From Rhodococcus sp. KBS0724 (GTDB lineage Bacteria > Actinomycetota > Actinomycetes > Mycobacteriales > Mycobacteriaceae), in NCBI RefSeq assembly GCF_005938745.2, contig NZ_VCBX02000001.1, positions 434,001 to 498,000 on the forward strand: a stretch of 64,000 nt of DNA, given 5' to 3'. This document shows, piece after piece, positions 47,054-56,531 of this stretch. How positions within the stretch are numbered: position 1 is the stretch's first letter; every line of letters starts with the position of its first letter. The notes beneath the pieces were generated by a model. It made no database searches. It had not been told where the DNA came from and saw nothing but the letters and a program-made list of their open reading frames with translations. Both the position numbers and the translations under genes were made by a program.

Positions 47054-48534
47054 AACTTCCCGAACATGTCGAAACGCTGATCGTCGGCGCCGGATTTGCC
47101 GGTATGGGCCTGGCGGCCAGAGTGCTTCGCGACGACCCGGCCGCGGATATCGTGCTGATCGAGCGCGCCGCCGACGTCGGTGGCACCTGGCGAGACAACA
47201 CCTACCCGGGCTGTGCGTGCGACGTGCCGACGGCGTTGTACTCGTATTCCTTTGCGCCGAGCGCAGACTGGAGTCATACCTTTGCCCGTCAGCCGGAGAT
47301 CTTTGCCTACTTGAAGAAGGTGGCTGCTGACACCGGTATCGGAGATCGAGTGGTTCTGAACTGCGAACTCGAAGCCGCGGTCTGGGACGAGGATATGGCG
47401 TTGTGGCACGTGCAGACTTCTCGAGGGGTGTTGACGGCCAAGGCTCTGGTGGCTGCGACCGGAGCACTGTCCACGCCCAGGGTTCCCGACTTTCCCGGTC
47501 TCGACCAATTCTCGGGAACCACTTTCCATTCCGCGACGTGGAACCACGAGCACGATCTGCGGGGCGAGCGCATCGCGGTGATCGGTACGGGTGCGTCGGC
47601 AGTGCAATTCGTTCCCGAAATCGTCGACAAGGCAGCTCATGTCGCCGTGTTCCAGCGGACTCCCGCCTGGGTTATTCCGCGGGCGGATAGATCACTTCCT
47701 CCACTTCAAAAGTCTTTGTACACCAAGGTTCCCGCTGCGCAGAAGGCTGTTCGCGGAACCGTCTACGGTTTTCGCGAGGCGCTGGGCGCGGCAATGTCGC
47801 ACGCCACCTGGGTGTTACCGGCTTTCGAGATGGTGGCAAAGGCACATCTGCGGCGACAGGTGAAGGACCGCGAGTTGCGCCGGAAACTGACCCCCGACTT
47901 CACCATCGGTTGCAAGCGAATGCTCCTGTCCAACGACTGGTTGCGAACCCTCGATCGCGCGGACGTGAGCCTGATCGACAGTGGGCTCGTCTCGGTCACC
48001 GAAGACGGAGTGGTCGACGGGCACGGCATAGAACACAAAGTCGACACCATCATCTTCGCAACCGGATTCACGCCGACGGAACCACCTGTTGCACACCTGA
48101 TAACGGGGAAGCACGGCGCAACGCTGGCCGAACGGTGGAACGGAAGCCCCAGCGCGTACAAGGGAACGACGGTCAGCGGCTTTCCGAATCTGTTCCTCAT
48201 GTACGGTCCCAACACCAACCTCGGCCACAGCTCGATCGTGTACATGCTCGAGTCCCAGGCCGAGTACGTCAACGACGCGTTGAACATCATGAAGCGCGAG
48301 GGGCTCGACGCACTCGACGTAGATGAGTCGGCACAGGCGCAGTACAACAAGGGAGTCCAGCACGAGCTGAAGCACACGGTGTGGAACAAAGGCGGCTGCT
48401 CGAGCTGGTACATCGATGCCGAGGGGCGTAACTCGGTGCAGTGGCCGACGTTTACCTTCACATTTCGTTCCCTCCTCGGGAAATTCGATCGGGAGAACTA
48501 CTCGGCCCGGAAGATCGAAAGCGTCGACGCATGA
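47050..48534 (+). CDS. FAD/NADPH monooxygenase (Baeyer-Villiger type)
   Basis: A 494-residue flavoprotein monooxygenase. Two Rossmann motifs are present: LIVGAGFAGMGLAARVL near the start and IAVIGTGASAVQFVPEI mid-protein. Between them lies FSGTTFHSATWN, the Baeyer-Villiger fingerprint F-x-G-x3-H-x3-W except that the last residue is Asn rather than Pro or Asp. Such enzymes insert oxygen into ketones, including steroid and terpenoid ketones. Start GTG 47050. It lies between a TetR and a ChoD-like oxidase gene, hence likely acts on the same substrate class. Confidence 0.88.
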   Translation: MKLPEHVETLIVGAGFAGMGLAARVLRDDPAADIVLIERAADVGGTWRDNTYPGCACDVPTALYSYSFAPSADWSHTFARQPEIFAYLKKVAADTGIGDRVVLNCELEAAVWDEDMALWHVQTSRGVLTAKALVAATGALSTPRVPDFPGLDQFSGTTFHSATWNHEHDLRGERIAVIGTGASAVQFVPEIVDKAAHVAVFQRTPAWVIPRADRSLPPLQKSLYTKVPAAQKAVRGTVYGFREALGAAMSHATWVLPAFEMVAKAHLRRQVKDRELRRKLTPDFTIGCKRMLLSNDWLRTLDRADVSLIDSGLVSVTEDGVVDGHGIEHKVDTIIFATGFTPTEPPVAHLITGKHGATLAERWNGSPSAYKGTTVSGFPNLFLMYGPNTNLGHSSIVYMLESQAEYVNDALNIMKREGLDALDVDESAQAQYNKGVQHELKHTVWNKGGCSSWYIDAEGRNSVQWPTFTFTFRSLLGKFDRENYSARKIESVDA

Positions 48535-50246
48535 GCGCAACGCACTACGACGTCGTAGTCATCGGATCGGGGTTCGGCGGTAGCGTCGCCGCTCTTCGTC
48601 TGACGGAGAAAGGCTATCGCGTCGGAGTGCTCGAGTCAGGTCGCAGATTCTCCGACGACGAGCTCCCCGAAACCAGTTGGCGACTGCGAAAGTACCTGTG
48701 GGCGCCGTGGATCGGGTGTTACGGGGTTCAACGCATTCACCTTCTCCCGGATGTTCTGGTCATGGCAGGTTCCGGAGTTGGCGGCGGATCACTCAATTAC
48801 GCCAACACCCTGTATCAGCCACCCAAGCGATTCTTCGAGGACCGGCAGTGGGCACACATCACCGACTGGCGAGACGAGTTGGAGCCGTACTACGACCAGG
48901 CAAAACGAATGTTGGGTGTGCGAACCAACCCGTCGTTCACTCCGGCCGACGCGGTGATGAAGGAAGTGGCCGAGGAAATGGGCGTGGGCGAGACATTCAC
49001 GTCCACACCAGTTGGCGTCTTCTTCGGGGATGCCGGAGTGTCCGTGCCCGATCCGTTCTTCGGCGGGAAAGGGCCGGAGAGAACGGGGTGTACCGAATGC
49101 GGTGGCTGCATGACGGGGTGCCGCGTCGGCGCGAAGAACACATTGGTCAAGAATTATCTGCACTTGGCTGAAAATGCTGGGGCGCAAGTTCATCCGCTGA
49201 CAACCGTCACCGATCTCCGGCCGCGTGATGCCGGTGGGTACCAACTGCTCGCTCGGCGGACGGACGGTATCCGAAAGCGCGAACAGGTTTTCACTGCTGA
49301 TCAGGTAGTGGTGGCTGCCGGCACGTATGGAACAGCACGGCTGTTGCTCGGGATGAAGGAGTCCGGCGCGCTGCCGCGTCTGTCGAATGCGCTGGGCACT
49401 GTGGTTCGCACCAATTCCGAAGCGGTGCTTGCCGCAACCTCGAAGTCGCGTCGACGCGACTTCACGCAGGGTGTTGCCATCACGTCGTCGTTCCATCCGG
49501 ACGATCACACGCACATCGAACCCGTGCGATACGGAAAGGGCAGCAATGCAATCGGCCTCCTGCAAACTGTTCTCAGCGACGGTGGTGGGAAGGTGCCGCG
49601 GATTTTGAAGACGCTGGCCGTGGCTGCGCGCCATCCGGGCGCCTTTGCTCGGTCACTGTCGGTGCGGAACTGGTCCGAGCGGACCGTCATTGCTCTGGTG
49701 ATGCAGACGGACGACAATTCTCTCGAGCTGTCCAAGAACAAAAGAAGGTTCGGACGCTCGCTTACCAGTCGCCCTGGTCCCGGTGATCCGCCACCGACGT
49801 GGATTCCGCAAGGCCACACCGCTATTCGTAAAGTGGCGCAGAAGATCGACGGTGATCCGGGTGGTTCCATCGCCGAGATCGTGAATATTCCGATGACGGC
49901 ACACTTCCTCGGCGGGTGCGCGATAGGCGACTCACCGTCTGCGGGCGTCGTCGATCCGTATCTGCGTGTGTACGGGTACAACGGGCTGCACGTGATGGAC
50001 GGTTCGGTGGTGAGTGCCAATCTTGGTGTGAATCCCTCGTTGACCATCACCGCGCAAGCTGAGCGTGCATGCGCGCTGTGGCCCAACGCCGGCACCGATG
50101 ACGCTCGGCCGGCGGTAGGGGCTCCGTATGTTCGCCTCGATCCGACGTTGCCGTCCAGCCCGGTGGTGCCCGAGCATGCTCCGGGAGCCCTGCGACTTCC
50201 CCTGATTCTCCGAACCGAGAAGGTGCCAGATGTGGAGCGTCCCTGA
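48531..50246 (+). CDS. choD: GMC oxidoreductase, ChoD-like (putative cholesterol oxidase)
   Basis: A 571-residue GMC-family flavoenzyme closely resembling mycobacterial ChoD. The FAD motif is VVVIGSGFGGSVAALRLTEKGYRVGVLESGRRFSD (about residues 8-40); GSGVGGGSLNYANTLYQPP, TGCTECGGCMTGCRVGAKNT and HFLGGCAIG follow. ChoD-type proteins were named as 3-beta-hydroxysterol oxidases, though their real substrate is disputed. No signal peptide is seen, unlike the secreted oxidase at 58117. ATG 48531 overlaps the monooxygenase stop by 4 bases. Confidence 0.85.
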   Translation: MSATHYDVVVIGSGFGGSVAALRLTEKGYRVGVLESGRRFSDDELPETSWRLRKYLWAPWIGCYGVQRIHLLPDVLVMAGSGVGGGSLNYANTLYQPPKRFFEDRQWAHITDWRDELEPYYDQAKRMLGVRTNPSFTPADAVMKEVAEEMGVGETFTSTPVGVFFGDAGVSVPDPFFGGKGPERTGCTECGGCMTGCRVGAKNTLVKNYLHLAENAGAQVHPLTTVTDLRPRDAGGYQLLARRTDGIRKREQVFTADQVVVAAGTYGTARLLLGMKESGALPRLSNALGTVVRTNSEAVLAATSKSRRRDFTQGVAITSSFHPDDHTHIEPVRYGKGSNAIGLLQTVLSDGGGKVPRILKTLAVAARHPGAFARSLSVRNWSERTVIALVMQTDDNSLELSKNKRRFGRSLTSRPGPGDPPPTWIPQGHTAIRKVAQKIDGDPGGSIAEIVNIPMTAHFLGGCAIGDSPSAGVVDPYLRVYGYNGLHVMDGSVVSANLGVNPSLTITAQAERACALWPNAGTDDARPAVGAPYVRLDPTLPSSPVVPEHAPGALRLPLILRTEKVPDVERP

Positions 50247-50877
50247 ATCGACAAGCCAAGCCGCCGACTGGCCGGTGAGTGATCCGCCGCCGTGGCCCGC
50301 GCGTGTCCGGGCCACGTTGTGGTGGCATCGGAGCACGTCGGCGGCCCGTGAGCTCGGGCAAGGCGGCCGAACTATCCCGATGACCTTGGCGATGATGGTC
50401 GATTACTTGGACTCTCCGGTGGGGCCGTACCGAGAGATCCTGGCCAGTCCGGTGCTGCGGATGCCGGGTAGGCGGATCGGGCCGATGCCTCGGATGGGGG
50501 TGCCCTTCATCGCGGTGGATTCGGAAGCTTCGGTGCACGGTGGCCGCACTCATTGGGAACTGCCGAAGGTTCTTGCGCAGTTCGACGGGGATGTCCTCGG
50601 AAGTACGGCTGCGCAGGGGGACGGGTGGAAGGTGAACACCGCCGCCCGGGCAAAGGGGCCAACTCTGCCCATCGTGGGAGCTCTGGGTTTTGCGCAACCC
50701 ACCGATGACGGGCGGTTGGCTCTCGCGTCGGCGCGGCTCGCCGGTCGGTTCCGCTACGCACGTGTCGACGTTGATTCCGTGGGGCCGACGTTGCCGAATT
50801 GGCTGGTAGCAGGCTCACATCATGGAATTGTCATCACGGAAGGAAAGATGAGGACCGGCCCCGCCAAGCGAAAATAG
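50230..50877 (+). CDS. Acetoacetate decarboxylase-like protein
   Basis: A 215-residue protein of the acetoacetate-decarboxylase fold. HGGRTHWELPKVLAQFDG is equivalent to the family segment with the Schiff-base Lys and its neighbour; here the Lys before Val is kept. Enzymes of this fold perform decarboxylations or aldol-type steps by imine chemistry. The start ATG 50230 lies inside the choD 3' end (17-base overlap) with a weak ribosome site, so expression depends on choD translation. A hairpin terminator follows. Confidence 0.8.
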   Translation: MWSVPESTSQAADWPVSDPPPWPARVRATLWWHRSTSAARELGQGGRTIPMTLAMMVDYLDSPVGPYREILASPVLRMPGRRIGPMPRMGVPFIAVDSEASVHGGRTHWELPKVLAQFDGDVLGSTAAQGDGWKVNTAARAKGPTLPIVGALGFAQPTDDGRLALASARLAGRFRYARVDVDSVGPTLPNWLVAGSHHGIVITEGKMRTGPAKRK

Positions 50878-50890
50878 ACCGAAAGAAGAT

Positions 50891-50924
50891 GAAGGCCGCT
50901 CAGTGCAATGACTGGGCGGCCTTC
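50891..50924 (+). terminator. Terminator after the TetR-monooxygenase-choD operon
   Basis: GAAGGCCGC and its complement GCGGCCTTC form 9-bp arms, with an inner CAGT/ACTG stem, 13 bases after the stop codon of the acetoacetate-decarboxylase-like gene. Confidence 0.75.
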
Positions 50925-51077
50925 GGCGTCGACGCCCCACAGGCGCCTCTCGGCGGTAGGTCGCTCGCAGCGACAATGGGGTGGGGCCCGGGGCTTGTTC
51001 GGGCGCCGACGAAGTGATCAACGGACTCGCGAGCCGTTTTGTTCCCGGACGCGGGCTGTGACCCGAGTCACGAATAT

Positions 51078-51123
51078 GGTTAGGTAACCCTTTTCTTGAC
51101 TAATTCCAGAAAAGGCGCATACT
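51078..51123 (+). promoter_or_regulatory. furA: furA promoter and FurA-like operator
   Basis: TTGACT (51096-51101) and CATACT (51118-51123), 16 bases apart, place the start of transcription at about the furA ATG at 51131, so the mRNA is probably leaderless. An inverted repeat CCTTTTCT / AGAAAAGG (51089-51115) spans the -35 region, and an upstream GGTTAGGTAACC (51078-51089) is also palindromic. This fits autoregulation by FurA. Confidence 0.65.
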
Positions 51124-51130
51124 GGGAACC

Positions 51131-51619
51131 ATGCATGACGACGGGCAGGATCTCGACCTCCGGGCGCAACTGCGTGCGGCCGGGTTGCGAGTCACTGCAC
51201 CTCGTCTTGCAGTTCTGAATGCGGTTACAGCCCAACCGCATTCAGACGCAGATTCTGTTGCAGCGCAGGTGCGGCAACAGTTGGGATCCGTATCCACCCA
51301 GGCTGTTTACGACGTGCTGAAGGCATGCGTGAACGCAGGGTTGCTACGACGCATCGAGCCCGCGGGTTCGCCCGCACGGTTCGAGACGAGAACTGGGGAC
51401 AACCATCACCATCTCGTGTGTCGTAGCTGCGGCAAGGTCGTCGACGTCGATTGTGTTGTCGGCCAAGCTCCCTGCCTGGAACCGTCCGATTATCACGGCT
51501 TCGAGATCGATGAAGCCGAGGTCGTGTTCTGGGGCCGTTGCAACGATTGCCTGACGAGTTCTGCCGAGTCGAACAATGTCTCCGACGCGGTTTCACAGAA
51601 TCACGAAGCAGCCCGCTAA
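51131..51619 (+). CDS. furA: Ferric uptake regulator family protein FurA
   Basis: A 162-residue Fur-family repressor. The winged HTH is [25 protein letters not shown] with the recognition helix near [13 protein letters not shown]. The metal sites are the [11 protein letters not shown] segment (Cys97, Cys100) and GRCNDC (Cys137, Cys140). FurA in mycobacteria and streptomycetes represses the adjacent catalase gene and is relieved by peroxide or iron loss. It is 50 bases upstream of katA on the same strand. Confidence 0.92.
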   Translation: MHDDGQDLDLRAQLRAAGLRVTAPRLAVLNAVTAQPHSDADSVAAQVRQQLGSVSTQAVYDVLKACVNAGLLRRIEPAGSPARFETRTGDNHHHLVCRSCGKVVDVDCVVGQAPCLEPSDYHGFEIDEAEVVFWGRCNDCLTSSAESNNVSDAVSQNHEAAR

Positions 51620-51669
51620 CAGTACGGCCCTTTTGCCGCACAACCCCTTTGACTTTAGGAGGCTTTGCC

Positions 51670-53121
51670 ATGACCAAGCCCACCACGAACAACTTCGGTA
51701 TCCCGGTAGCCAGCGACGACGAGTCGTTGACCGCAGGTATTCAGGGACCGGTCCTGCTTCACGACCACTACCTGATCGAGAAGCTGGCCCAGTTCAACCG
51801 CGAGCGCGTCCCGGAGCGCGTCGTGCACGCCAAGGGCGGCGGCGCTTTCGGTGAACTTGTCATCACGAACGACGTCAGCAAGTACACCAAGGCCAATTTC
51901 TTGCAGCCCGGCAAGAAGACCGAATCGCTGGTGCGTTTCTCGACCGTCGCCGGTGAGCAGGGTTCTCCGGACACGTGGCGCGACCCGCGCGGGTTTGCCA
52001 TGAAGTTCTACACCGAAGAGGGCAACTACGACCTCGTCGGCAACAACACCCCCGTGTTCTTCATCAAGGACGCCATCAAGTTCCCCGACTTCATCCGTTC
52101 GCAGAAGCGTCTACCGGGTTCGGGTCTGCGCGATCACGACATGCAGTGGGATTTCTGGACTCTGCGTCCCGAATCCGCTCATCAGGTGACGTGGCTGATG
52201 GGTGACCGCGGCATTCCGAAGACGTGGCGCAACATGGACGGCTTCGGCTCGCACACGTATCAGTGGGTCAACGCTGCCGGTGAGCGTTTCTGGGTGAAGT
52301 ACCACTTCAAGACCGATCAGGGCATCGAGTTCCTGACGCAGGCAGAAGCTGACAGCCTCGCGGGCAGCGATCCCGATTACCACCGCGCGGATCTGTACAA
52401 CGCCATCGAAGCCGGCAACTTCCCGAGCTGGACCATGAACGTCCAGATCATGCCGGTCGACGAGGCCGAGGGCTACCGCTTCAACCCGTTCGACCTCACG
52501 AAGGTGTGGTCCCAGAAGGACTACCCGCTCATCGAGGTCGGCAAGTGGACCCTCAACCGCAACCCGGAGAACTTCTTCGCGCAGATCGAGCAAGCGTCGT
52601 TCGAGCCGTCGAACGTGGTGCCTGGCATCGGATTCAGCCCGGACAAGATGCTCCTCGGCCGGGTGTTCTCCTACGCCGACGCCCATCGCTACCGCATCGG
52701 CACCAACTACGCCGATCTGCCGGTCAATGCGCCGAAGAACGAGGTGAACTCCTACTCCAAGGAGGGCGCCATGCGGTACAGCTTCAACTCGCCGTCGACA
52801 CCGGTGTACGCGCCCAACTCGTACGGCGGACCGCACGCCGATCCGTCGGTTGCCGGTGACGAGGGCCTGTGGTCGTTCGACGGTGAAGCAGTACGCGCCG
52901 GATACATCGAACACGCTGAGGACGGCGATTTCACTCAGGCCGGAACCTTGGTCCGCGAGGTCCTCGATGACGCTGCGCGTGAGCGCCTCGTGAGCAACAT
53001 CGTCGGCCATGCATCGGACGGAGTGAGCGAAGCAGTTCTGCTGCGCGTCTTCGAGTACTGGAAGAACGTGGACGCCGATCTGGGCAAGCGCGTCGAAGAA
53101 GGTGTGCGCGCCGGTCAGTAA
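51670..53121 (+). CDS. katA: Monofunctional heme catalase KatA
   Basis: A 483-residue small-subunit catalase that disproportionates hydrogen peroxide. The catalytic His is in [14 protein letters not shown] near residue 57, the Asn in GNNTPVFFI near 130, and the heme Tyr in [12 protein letters not shown] near 340. AGGAGG lies 7 bases before ATG 51670. It is the second gene of the FurA operon and is expected to be induced by oxidative stress. Length is normal for the clade 3 catalases; no signal peptide. Confidence 0.95.
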   Translation: MTKPTTNNFGIPVASDDESLTAGIQGPVLLHDHYLIEKLAQFNRERVPERVVHAKGGGAFGELVITNDVSKYTKANFLQPGKKTESLVRFSTVAGEQGSPDTWRDPRGFAMKFYTEEGNYDLVGNNTPVFFIKDAIKFPDFIRSQKRLPGSGLRDHDMQWDFWTLRPESAHQVTWLMGDRGIPKTWRNMDGFGSHTYQWVNAAGERFWVKYHFKTDQGIEFLTQAEADSLAGSDPDYHRADLYNAIEAGNFPSWTMNVQIMPVDEAEGYRFNPFDLTKVWSQKDYPLIEVGKWTLNRNPENFFAQIEQASFEPSNVVPGIGFSPDKMLLGRVFSYADAHRYRIGTNYADLPVNAPKNEVNSYSKEGAMRYSFNSPSTPVYAPNSYGGPHADPSVAGDEGLWSFDGEAVRAGYIEHAEDGDFTQAGTLVREVLDDAARERLVSNIVGHASDGVSEAVLLRVFEYWKNVDADLGKRVEEGVRAGQ

Positions 53122-53141
53122 CGGGCGACCTCGCACGTAAG

Positions 53142-53189
53142 AATGCGGGCCGCTGCAAGGGAATCCAACTCCTTGCAGCGGCCCGCATT
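53142..53189. terminator. katA terminator (bidirectional)
   Basis: A perfect 19-base stem (AATGCGGGCCGCTGCAAGG and complement) with a 10-base loop, followed by TTCTTGTTTTA. It ends the katA transcript 20 bases after the stop and would also stop the small gene on the other strand. Confidence 0.9.
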
Positions 53190-53197
53190 TTCTTGTT

Positions 53198-53257
53198 TTA
53201 CAGCAGCCCCCACCAGTAGAACAACGTTGCAAGAATGAATTCGACGACAAAATCCAC
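53198..53257 (-). CDS. Small membrane peptide (19 residues), unannotated-type gene
   Basis: MDFVVEFILATLFYWWGLL, starting at GTG 53257, with AAGGAG (53265-53270) 7 bases upstream. The whole peptide is hydrophobic with an aromatic Tyr-Trp-Trp cluster, as expected for a single membrane helix. The strong ribosome site and the terminator just beyond its stop argue that it is real although very short. It lies between katA and the LLM oxidoreductase gene. Role unknown; detection of translation would be decisive. Confidence 0.55.
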   Translation of the reverse strand: MDFVVEFILATLFYWWGLL

Positions 53258-53397
53258 GACGATTCTCCTTCACTTCGACGTACATTCCATGATCCGCGCG
53301 TGCCGGCACTGTTTCGACTGAGGCTTCGGCGGGCAGTCGAGTCGTAGGACTGTCTGTGCGGTCCCTTGTGACACCTGGGTTCAGGAGAGGATCGGCC

Positions 53398-54387
53398 ATG
53401 ATGCGTATCGGCTGCACGTTGATGACGGAGCAGGCTGGGCCCAAGGACCTGATCCGGCATGCGGTTCGGGCCGAGCAGGCCGGGTTCGACTTCGAGGTGA
53501 TGAGTGATCACTACTCGCCGTGGCTGACCGAACAGGGTCACGCCCCGTACGCTTGGTCGGTTCTCGGCGCGATTGCGCACGCCACCGGATCGGTTGATCT
53601 GATGACCTATGTGACGTGTCCGAGCATTCGATATCACCCGGTGGTGATCGCGCAGAAGGCGGCAACGATGCAGATACTCGCAGACGGGCGGTTCACGCTC
53701 GGATTAGGCACCGGCGAGTGTCTCAACGAGCACGTGGTCGGTGACGGATGGCCGTCGATCGATGCCAGGATGGACATGCTGGAAGAAGCAGTGGCCATCA
53801 TTCGGGCTCTGCATTCCGGTGATCTGGTGAGCTGGAAGGGCGAGTACTTCGACGTTCAGTCGGCTCGTATCTGGGATCTGCCCGAAATTCCCGTCCCGCT
53901 CGCAATCGCGATGTCCGGGGACAAGTCCGTCGAGCGATTCGGGCCGATGGCAGACGATCTGATCGGTGTCGCACCGGATTCGCGGCTCGTTCATCAATGG
54001 AAACATGTGCATGGTCGCGCGTTCGGGCTTCCCCCGGCGCGCAAGGCCGTCGGCCAGATTCCGATTTCCTGGGATGACGATCGGGACGTCGCTGTTGCCC
54101 GTGCGCATCAGCAGTTCCGGTGGTTCGGCCTCGGTTGGCCGGTGAATTCCGAACTGCCGACCCCGGCCGGGTTTGCTGCGGCGTCGCAGTTCGTCCGCAA
54201 AGAAGATGTGGCAGAAAATATCCCGTGCGGTCCCGATCTCGATGCGATCGTCGAAGCCGTCAAGGCATACAAGGATGCGGGTTTCACCGATGTGGCGCTG
54301 ATACAGATCGGCGGCGATACGCAAGACCGCTTTTTCGACGAGGCTGCAAAACCGCTGCTGGAGGCGCTGCACGTCGAATTGGGTTGA
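53398..54387 (+). CDS. LLM-class F420-dependent oxidoreductase
   Basis: A 329-residue luciferase-like protein of the F420-dependent group. Starting at ATG 53398 (AGGAGAGG upstream; ATG 53401 also possible), it has RIGCTLMTEQAGPKDLIRHAVRAEQAGFDF, SDHYSPWLTEQGHAPYAWSVLGAIA and RFTLGLGTGECLNEHVVGDGWP, characteristic segments of this family. The last 104 bases overlap the 3' end of the convergent sensor kinase gene prrB. The substrate is unknown; glucose-6-phosphate dehydrogenase-like or reductase activities occur in relatives. Confidence 0.87.
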   Translation: MMRIGCTLMTEQAGPKDLIRHAVRAEQAGFDFEVMSDHYSPWLTEQGHAPYAWSVLGAIAHATGSVDLMTYVTCPSIRYHPVVIAQKAATMQILADGRFTLGLGTGECLNEHVVGDGWPSIDARMDMLEEAVAIIRALHSGDLVSWKGEYFDVQSARIWDLPEIPVPLAIAMSGDKSVERFGPMADDLIGVAPDSRLVHQWKHVHGRAFGLPPARKAVGQIPISWDDDRDVAVARAHQQFRWFGLGWPVNSELPTPAGFAAASQFVRKEDVAENIPCGPDLDAIVEAVKAYKDAGFTDVALIQIGGDTQDRFFDEAAKPLLEALHVELG

Positions 54388-55663
54388 TCGAGAAGGTCAA
54401 TCGGGTTCCGCCGAGTGGGCTTGCGTCGAGTCGTGCGCTGCCACCGTGCAATTGAGCCTGTTGAGCGACAAGGGCGAGTCCCAGACCGCTTCCGGACTCG
54501 CCTGCGCCGGTTCCGCGAACAAAGCGTTCGAACATCGCTTCCCTCTCGGTTGGGTCTATCACGGCGCCGTTGTCGTCGACGAAGATCGTGGCGGACCCTC
54601 TGCTTGCCCCTGCTCGGACGGTGATCTCGACCGTGTCGGCGTGACCGTGCCGGACGGAATTGGTGACGGCGTTGGTCAAGACCAAACGGATTCCGGCCGG
54701 AAAGGCGTGGACTGAAAGCTCGTCCGGTGCAGTCAAACGAAAATCGAGCTGAGGGTGCAGCCGAGCGGCATCCGCGACGGCGCGATCGGCAACCTCCACC
54801 AGATCGACGTCGTCACAATCCTCGGGATCGGCCACGTCGCCCAGTGCCAGTGTCTCCAAATCGGTGAGGGTGCACTCGATCTGCCGTTGAGCGGCCAACA
54901 GCTCGCCCGCCAACTCGCGACGCTGGTCTTCCGTGAGTTCCAAAGTCGCGAGGACTTCCAGATCGGTGCGCATCGATGTCAGCGGTGTGCGTAGTTCATG
55001 GGCTGAGACTCGGGCGAAATCGCGAGCCGATTCCAATGCCTGCTCGGTGCGGCTGCGATCGAGTTCGATTCGACTGAGCATGCTGTGGATTGCTTCCGAC
55101 AGTTCTTCGGCCTCGCGAGTCCCACGCACTGACGGTGCCCGGAGGGACAGCCCTTCGACGTCGAGATCATTACCGATCGCGCTGGTGGTTTCGGTCAACT
55201 CCGCAAGAGGCCGGACGGCTCGGCCGGTGAGGAACCAGCCGAGCCCGGCTGCGGCAAGAATCGCGATTACTGCCGCAGCCGCCACCTTGACCTGCTGCTC
55301 GCGGATCGCCTGGGTCAGTGGGTCTTCCGGGATACTGACAGCCAGTGCCGTGCCACTGTCGCCGGGCACGAGAACATCCCGACTGCGGACGTCGGTGGTG
55401 GCCAACGCGCTGATGGTCGTGGAATTGAATCCAGGGTCGACTACGAACGGTTCTGTTGTTGCGGACGGTGTTTCGATGAAGACCGGGCTCGGCGCACTCG
55501 CCGCGACTCCGAGGGTGAGGGAATCGAGGGTGCGTTCCAGTTGTTCGGAGCCGTTGACACGCAAGAAGACCGCGAACGCAATTCCGATCGTGGCAATCAC
55601 GATTCCGGCGGCCAGACCCGAGGCGATAGCCACTCGAGTCTGTAGGGAGAACGGCCGCTTCAT
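54284..55663 (-). CDS. prrB: Sensor histidine kinase PrrB-like
   Basis: A 459-residue membrane sensor kinase. Two membrane segments ([24 protein letters not shown] near residues 11-34 and [23 protein letters not shown] near 126-148) flank a periplasmic domain of about 90 residues. A HAMP segment follows, then the phospho-acceptor His222 in [15 protein letters not shown], and ATPase boxes N ([12 protein letters not shown]), G1 and G2 (GSGLGLALV). The C-terminus runs about 34 residues past the usual end of the ATPase domain, antisense to the LLM gene. It overlaps prrA by 4 bases. Confidence 0.9.
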   Translation of the reverse strand: MKRPFSLQTRVAIASGLAAGIVIATIGIAFAVFLRVNGSEQLERTLDSLTLGVAASAPSPVFIETPSATTEPFVVDPGFNSTTISALATTDVRSRDVLVPGDSGTALAVSIPEDPLTQAIREQQVKVAAAAVIAILAAAGLGWFLTGRAVRPLAELTETTSAIGNDLDVEGLSLRAPSVRGTREAEELSEAIHSMLSRIELDRSRTEQALESARDFARVSAHELRTPLTSMRTDLEVLATLELTEDQRRELAGELLAAQRQIECTLTDLETLALGDVADPEDCDDVDLVEVADRAVADAARLHPQLDFRLTAPDELSVHAFPAGIRLVLTNAVTNSVRHGHADTVEITVRAGASRGSATIFVDDNGAVIDPTEREAMFERFVRGTGAGESGSGLGLALVAQQAQLHGGSARLDASPLGGTRLTFSINPIRRAAPPAAVLQPRRKSGLAYRRRSVSAPHR

Positions 55664-56364
55664 CGTTCGGCCCGCAGGACAAAGCCGACTCCACGGACAG
55701 TATGGAGCACCCGTGGGGCGCCGTCGATTTCGAGTTTCTTGCGTAGGTAGGTGACAAATACATCGACAACATTGGTATCGGCGGCAAAATCGTAACCCCA
55801 GACGAGGCGCAGAAGCTGGGACCGACTCAGCACCACACCGGCATGTTCGGCGAGGACGGAGAGTAAGTCGAATTCTCGTTTGGTCAGCTCGATTCTCCGG
55901 CCGTCGACGTGGGCGCGATGGCCGCGCAGGTCAACCGTCAGAGGTCCCACGACGATCGGGTGATCAAGAGTTGGGGCGCTTCGCGTCGTGCGTCGTAGCA
56001 AGGCGCGCAGTCTGGCAACAAGTTCCGCCAGTTCGAAAGGCTTGGTGAGGTAGTCGTCGGCGCCCGCCTCCAACCCGGCAATGCGGTCACCCACGGAGCT
56101 TCGGGCGCTGAGTACACAAATCGGGACGTCGTTGCCGATCGCCCGCAAGGCTGTCACCACCCCAACGCCGTCGAGGCCGGGCATGTTGACATCGAGAACG
56201 AGGGCAGACGGACACTGTTTGCTCACCGAGGCCAAGGCAGATCGGCCGTCGACCGCTGTTGCCGTGTCGAAGCCAGACAGTCGCAATCCACGTTCGAGCG
56301 AGTTCAGTACCTTTGCGTCGTCGTCAACGATCAGAATGCGCTCGCGTGTACTCACCCCAGCCAT
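55660..56364 (-). CDS. prrA: OmpR-family response regulator PrrA-like
   Basis: A 234-residue two-domain regulator. The receiver has the Asp cluster at residues 14-16, the phospho-acceptor Asp58 (VLDVNMPG) and Lys108 (YLTKPF). The C-terminal winged helix is [37 protein letters not shown], and the ending [34 protein letters not shown] is nearly identical in form to mycobacterial PrrA. PrrA-PrrB is essential in M. tuberculosis; here it is divergent from a secreted protein gene. Function inferred from homology. Confidence 0.92.
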   Translation of the reverse strand: MAGVSTRERILIVDDDAKVLNSLERGLRLSGFDTATAVDGRSALASVSKQCPSALVLDVNMPGLDGVGVVTALRAIGNDVPICVLSARSSVGDRIAGLEAGADDYLTKPFELAELVARLRALLRRTTRSAPTLDHPIVVGPLTVDLRGHRAHVDGRRIELTKREFDLLSVLAEHAGVVLSRSQLLRLVWGYDFAADTNVVDVFVTYLRKKLEIDGAPRVLHTVRGVGFVLRAER

Positions 56365-56531
56365 AGTGCCACCGGATTTCGGCCTGGGGCTTCACACCGA
56401 GCGAGGGCCACCGCATTCTCATCAACTCCTAAGAAACCGACAACAGATCTGCAGTGTTGGCTTCATAACCTCGGGTTTCTCGGCCGCGACCGCGCCGAGA
56501 ATTCCAGAACGTCCGATCAGGGAGAACAACG

